Origin: JAFGED01 sp964551295
GTDB taxonomy: Bacteria > Chloroflexota > Anaerolineae > B4-G1
Reading direction: 5' to 3'
DNA length: 5,912 bases
Assembly: GCA_964551295.1 (NCBI GenBank)
Contig: CAZKDJ010000238.1
Span: 1 to 5,912, forward strand
Shown: positions 5,609-5,912 of the stretch, in pieces
Layout: the number at the start of each line of letters is the position of its first letter
Numbering within the stretch: the stretch's first letter is position 1
The notes under the pieces: generated by a model
What the model was told of the DNA's origin: nothing
What the model saw: only the letters and a program-made list of their open reading frames with translations
Databases searched by the model: none
Program-made: the position numbers and the translations under genes

Positions 5609-5912
5609 GCAATCACGACGTCGTCCCGCACCGAGCCGCCGGGCTGGACGACGTACTTGACCCCACTCTGCGAGGCGCGGTCGATGGAATCGCGGAAGGG
5701 GAAGAACGCGTCGGAGGCCAGGCACACGCCGGTCAGGCCGTCCAGCCAGGCGCGCTTTTCCCGGGGGGAGAGCCGCTGCGGCACCACCTCGAAGGCCTCC
5801 TCCCAGTAGCGCTGCTCGGCGGGGGAAAGGTCGTCGCGCAGGTAGCCGTCGATGGCATTGTTGCGCTCCGCCCGCGAGACCCCCTCCTTGAACTGCAAGC
5901 CCAACACGGCCG
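5548..5912 (-). CDS. purH: AICAR formyltransferase, C-terminal part
   Basis: This is the C-terminal part of phosphoribosylaminoimidazolecarboxamide (AICAR) formyltransferase, the penultimate step of de novo purine synthesis, which transfers a formyl group from 10-formyl-tetrahydrofolate to AICAR in the cytoplasm. The gene is open at the right window edge; the GTG at 5907 is internal. Family signatures are LASDAFFPFRDSID, YVVQPGGSVRD and the tail EYGIVMAFSGVRLFHH. The segment LGLQFKEGVSRAERNNAIDGYL resembles single-function formyltransferases more than the bifunctional PurH with an IMP cyclohydrolase domain, but the N-terminus is needed to decide. The frame is intact to the stop, so the enzyme should be functional despite the adjacent insertion. 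Downstream mntA is on the same strand, 29-53 nt away depending on its start. Confidence 0.9.
   Translation of the reverse strand, partial: AVLGLQFKEGVSRAERNNAIDGYLRDDLSPAEQRYWEEAFEVVPQRLSPREKRAWLDGLTGVCLASDAFFPFRDSIDRASQSGVKYVVQPGGSVRDDVVIAACDEYGIVMAFSGVRLFHH

Overview
The window is a GC-rich bacterial segment. Three traits point to the phylum Chloroflexota, perhaps an Anaerolineae-like lineage, though this is an inference from style and no marker gene proves it: a lipoprotein with a long Pro/Thr linker and a mutarotase-like (DUF5107-type) domain, a GH42 beta-galactosidase beside it, and an AICAR formyltransferase ending in GVRLFHH.

Layout, left to right. (1) 3-1787, plus strand: a GH42 beta-galactosidase cut off at its 5' end by the window edge. 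(2) 1791-3386, minus strand: a secreted lipoprotein convergent with it, with 3 nt between the two stop codons. It has an 8-unit, 12-bp tandem repeat encoding a PTxx linker and a plausible promoter at 3432-3460. Together these two look like a carbohydrate-use locus. (3) 3568-3915, plus strand: an unrecognised 115-residue protein, followed at once by a strong hairpin terminator (3917-3943) that it shares with the minus-strand genes arriving from the right. (4) 5912 down to 3943, all minus strand: the 3' end of purH; a mntA-hepT toxin-antitoxin pair; a second, separate copy of the last 20 codons of purH; a second HEPN-family protein broken by a frameshift; and an N-terminal stub of a YhaM-like exoribonuclease gene with an in-frame stop, ending in the terminator.

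The main point of interest is the purH end. The mntA-hepT pair lies between two direct copies of the final 61 bp of purH (4764-4824 and 5548-5608; 57/61 identical, three of four differences synonymous). This is the arrangement expected if a roughly 784-bp unit carrying the toxin-antitoxin pair entered at the purH stop codon and supplied its own replacement gene end. Next to it are a more AT-rich, frameshifted HEPN gene and a decayed YhaM-like gene. The region downstream of purH therefore looks like an insertion and decay hotspot that collects HEPN ribonuclease modules.
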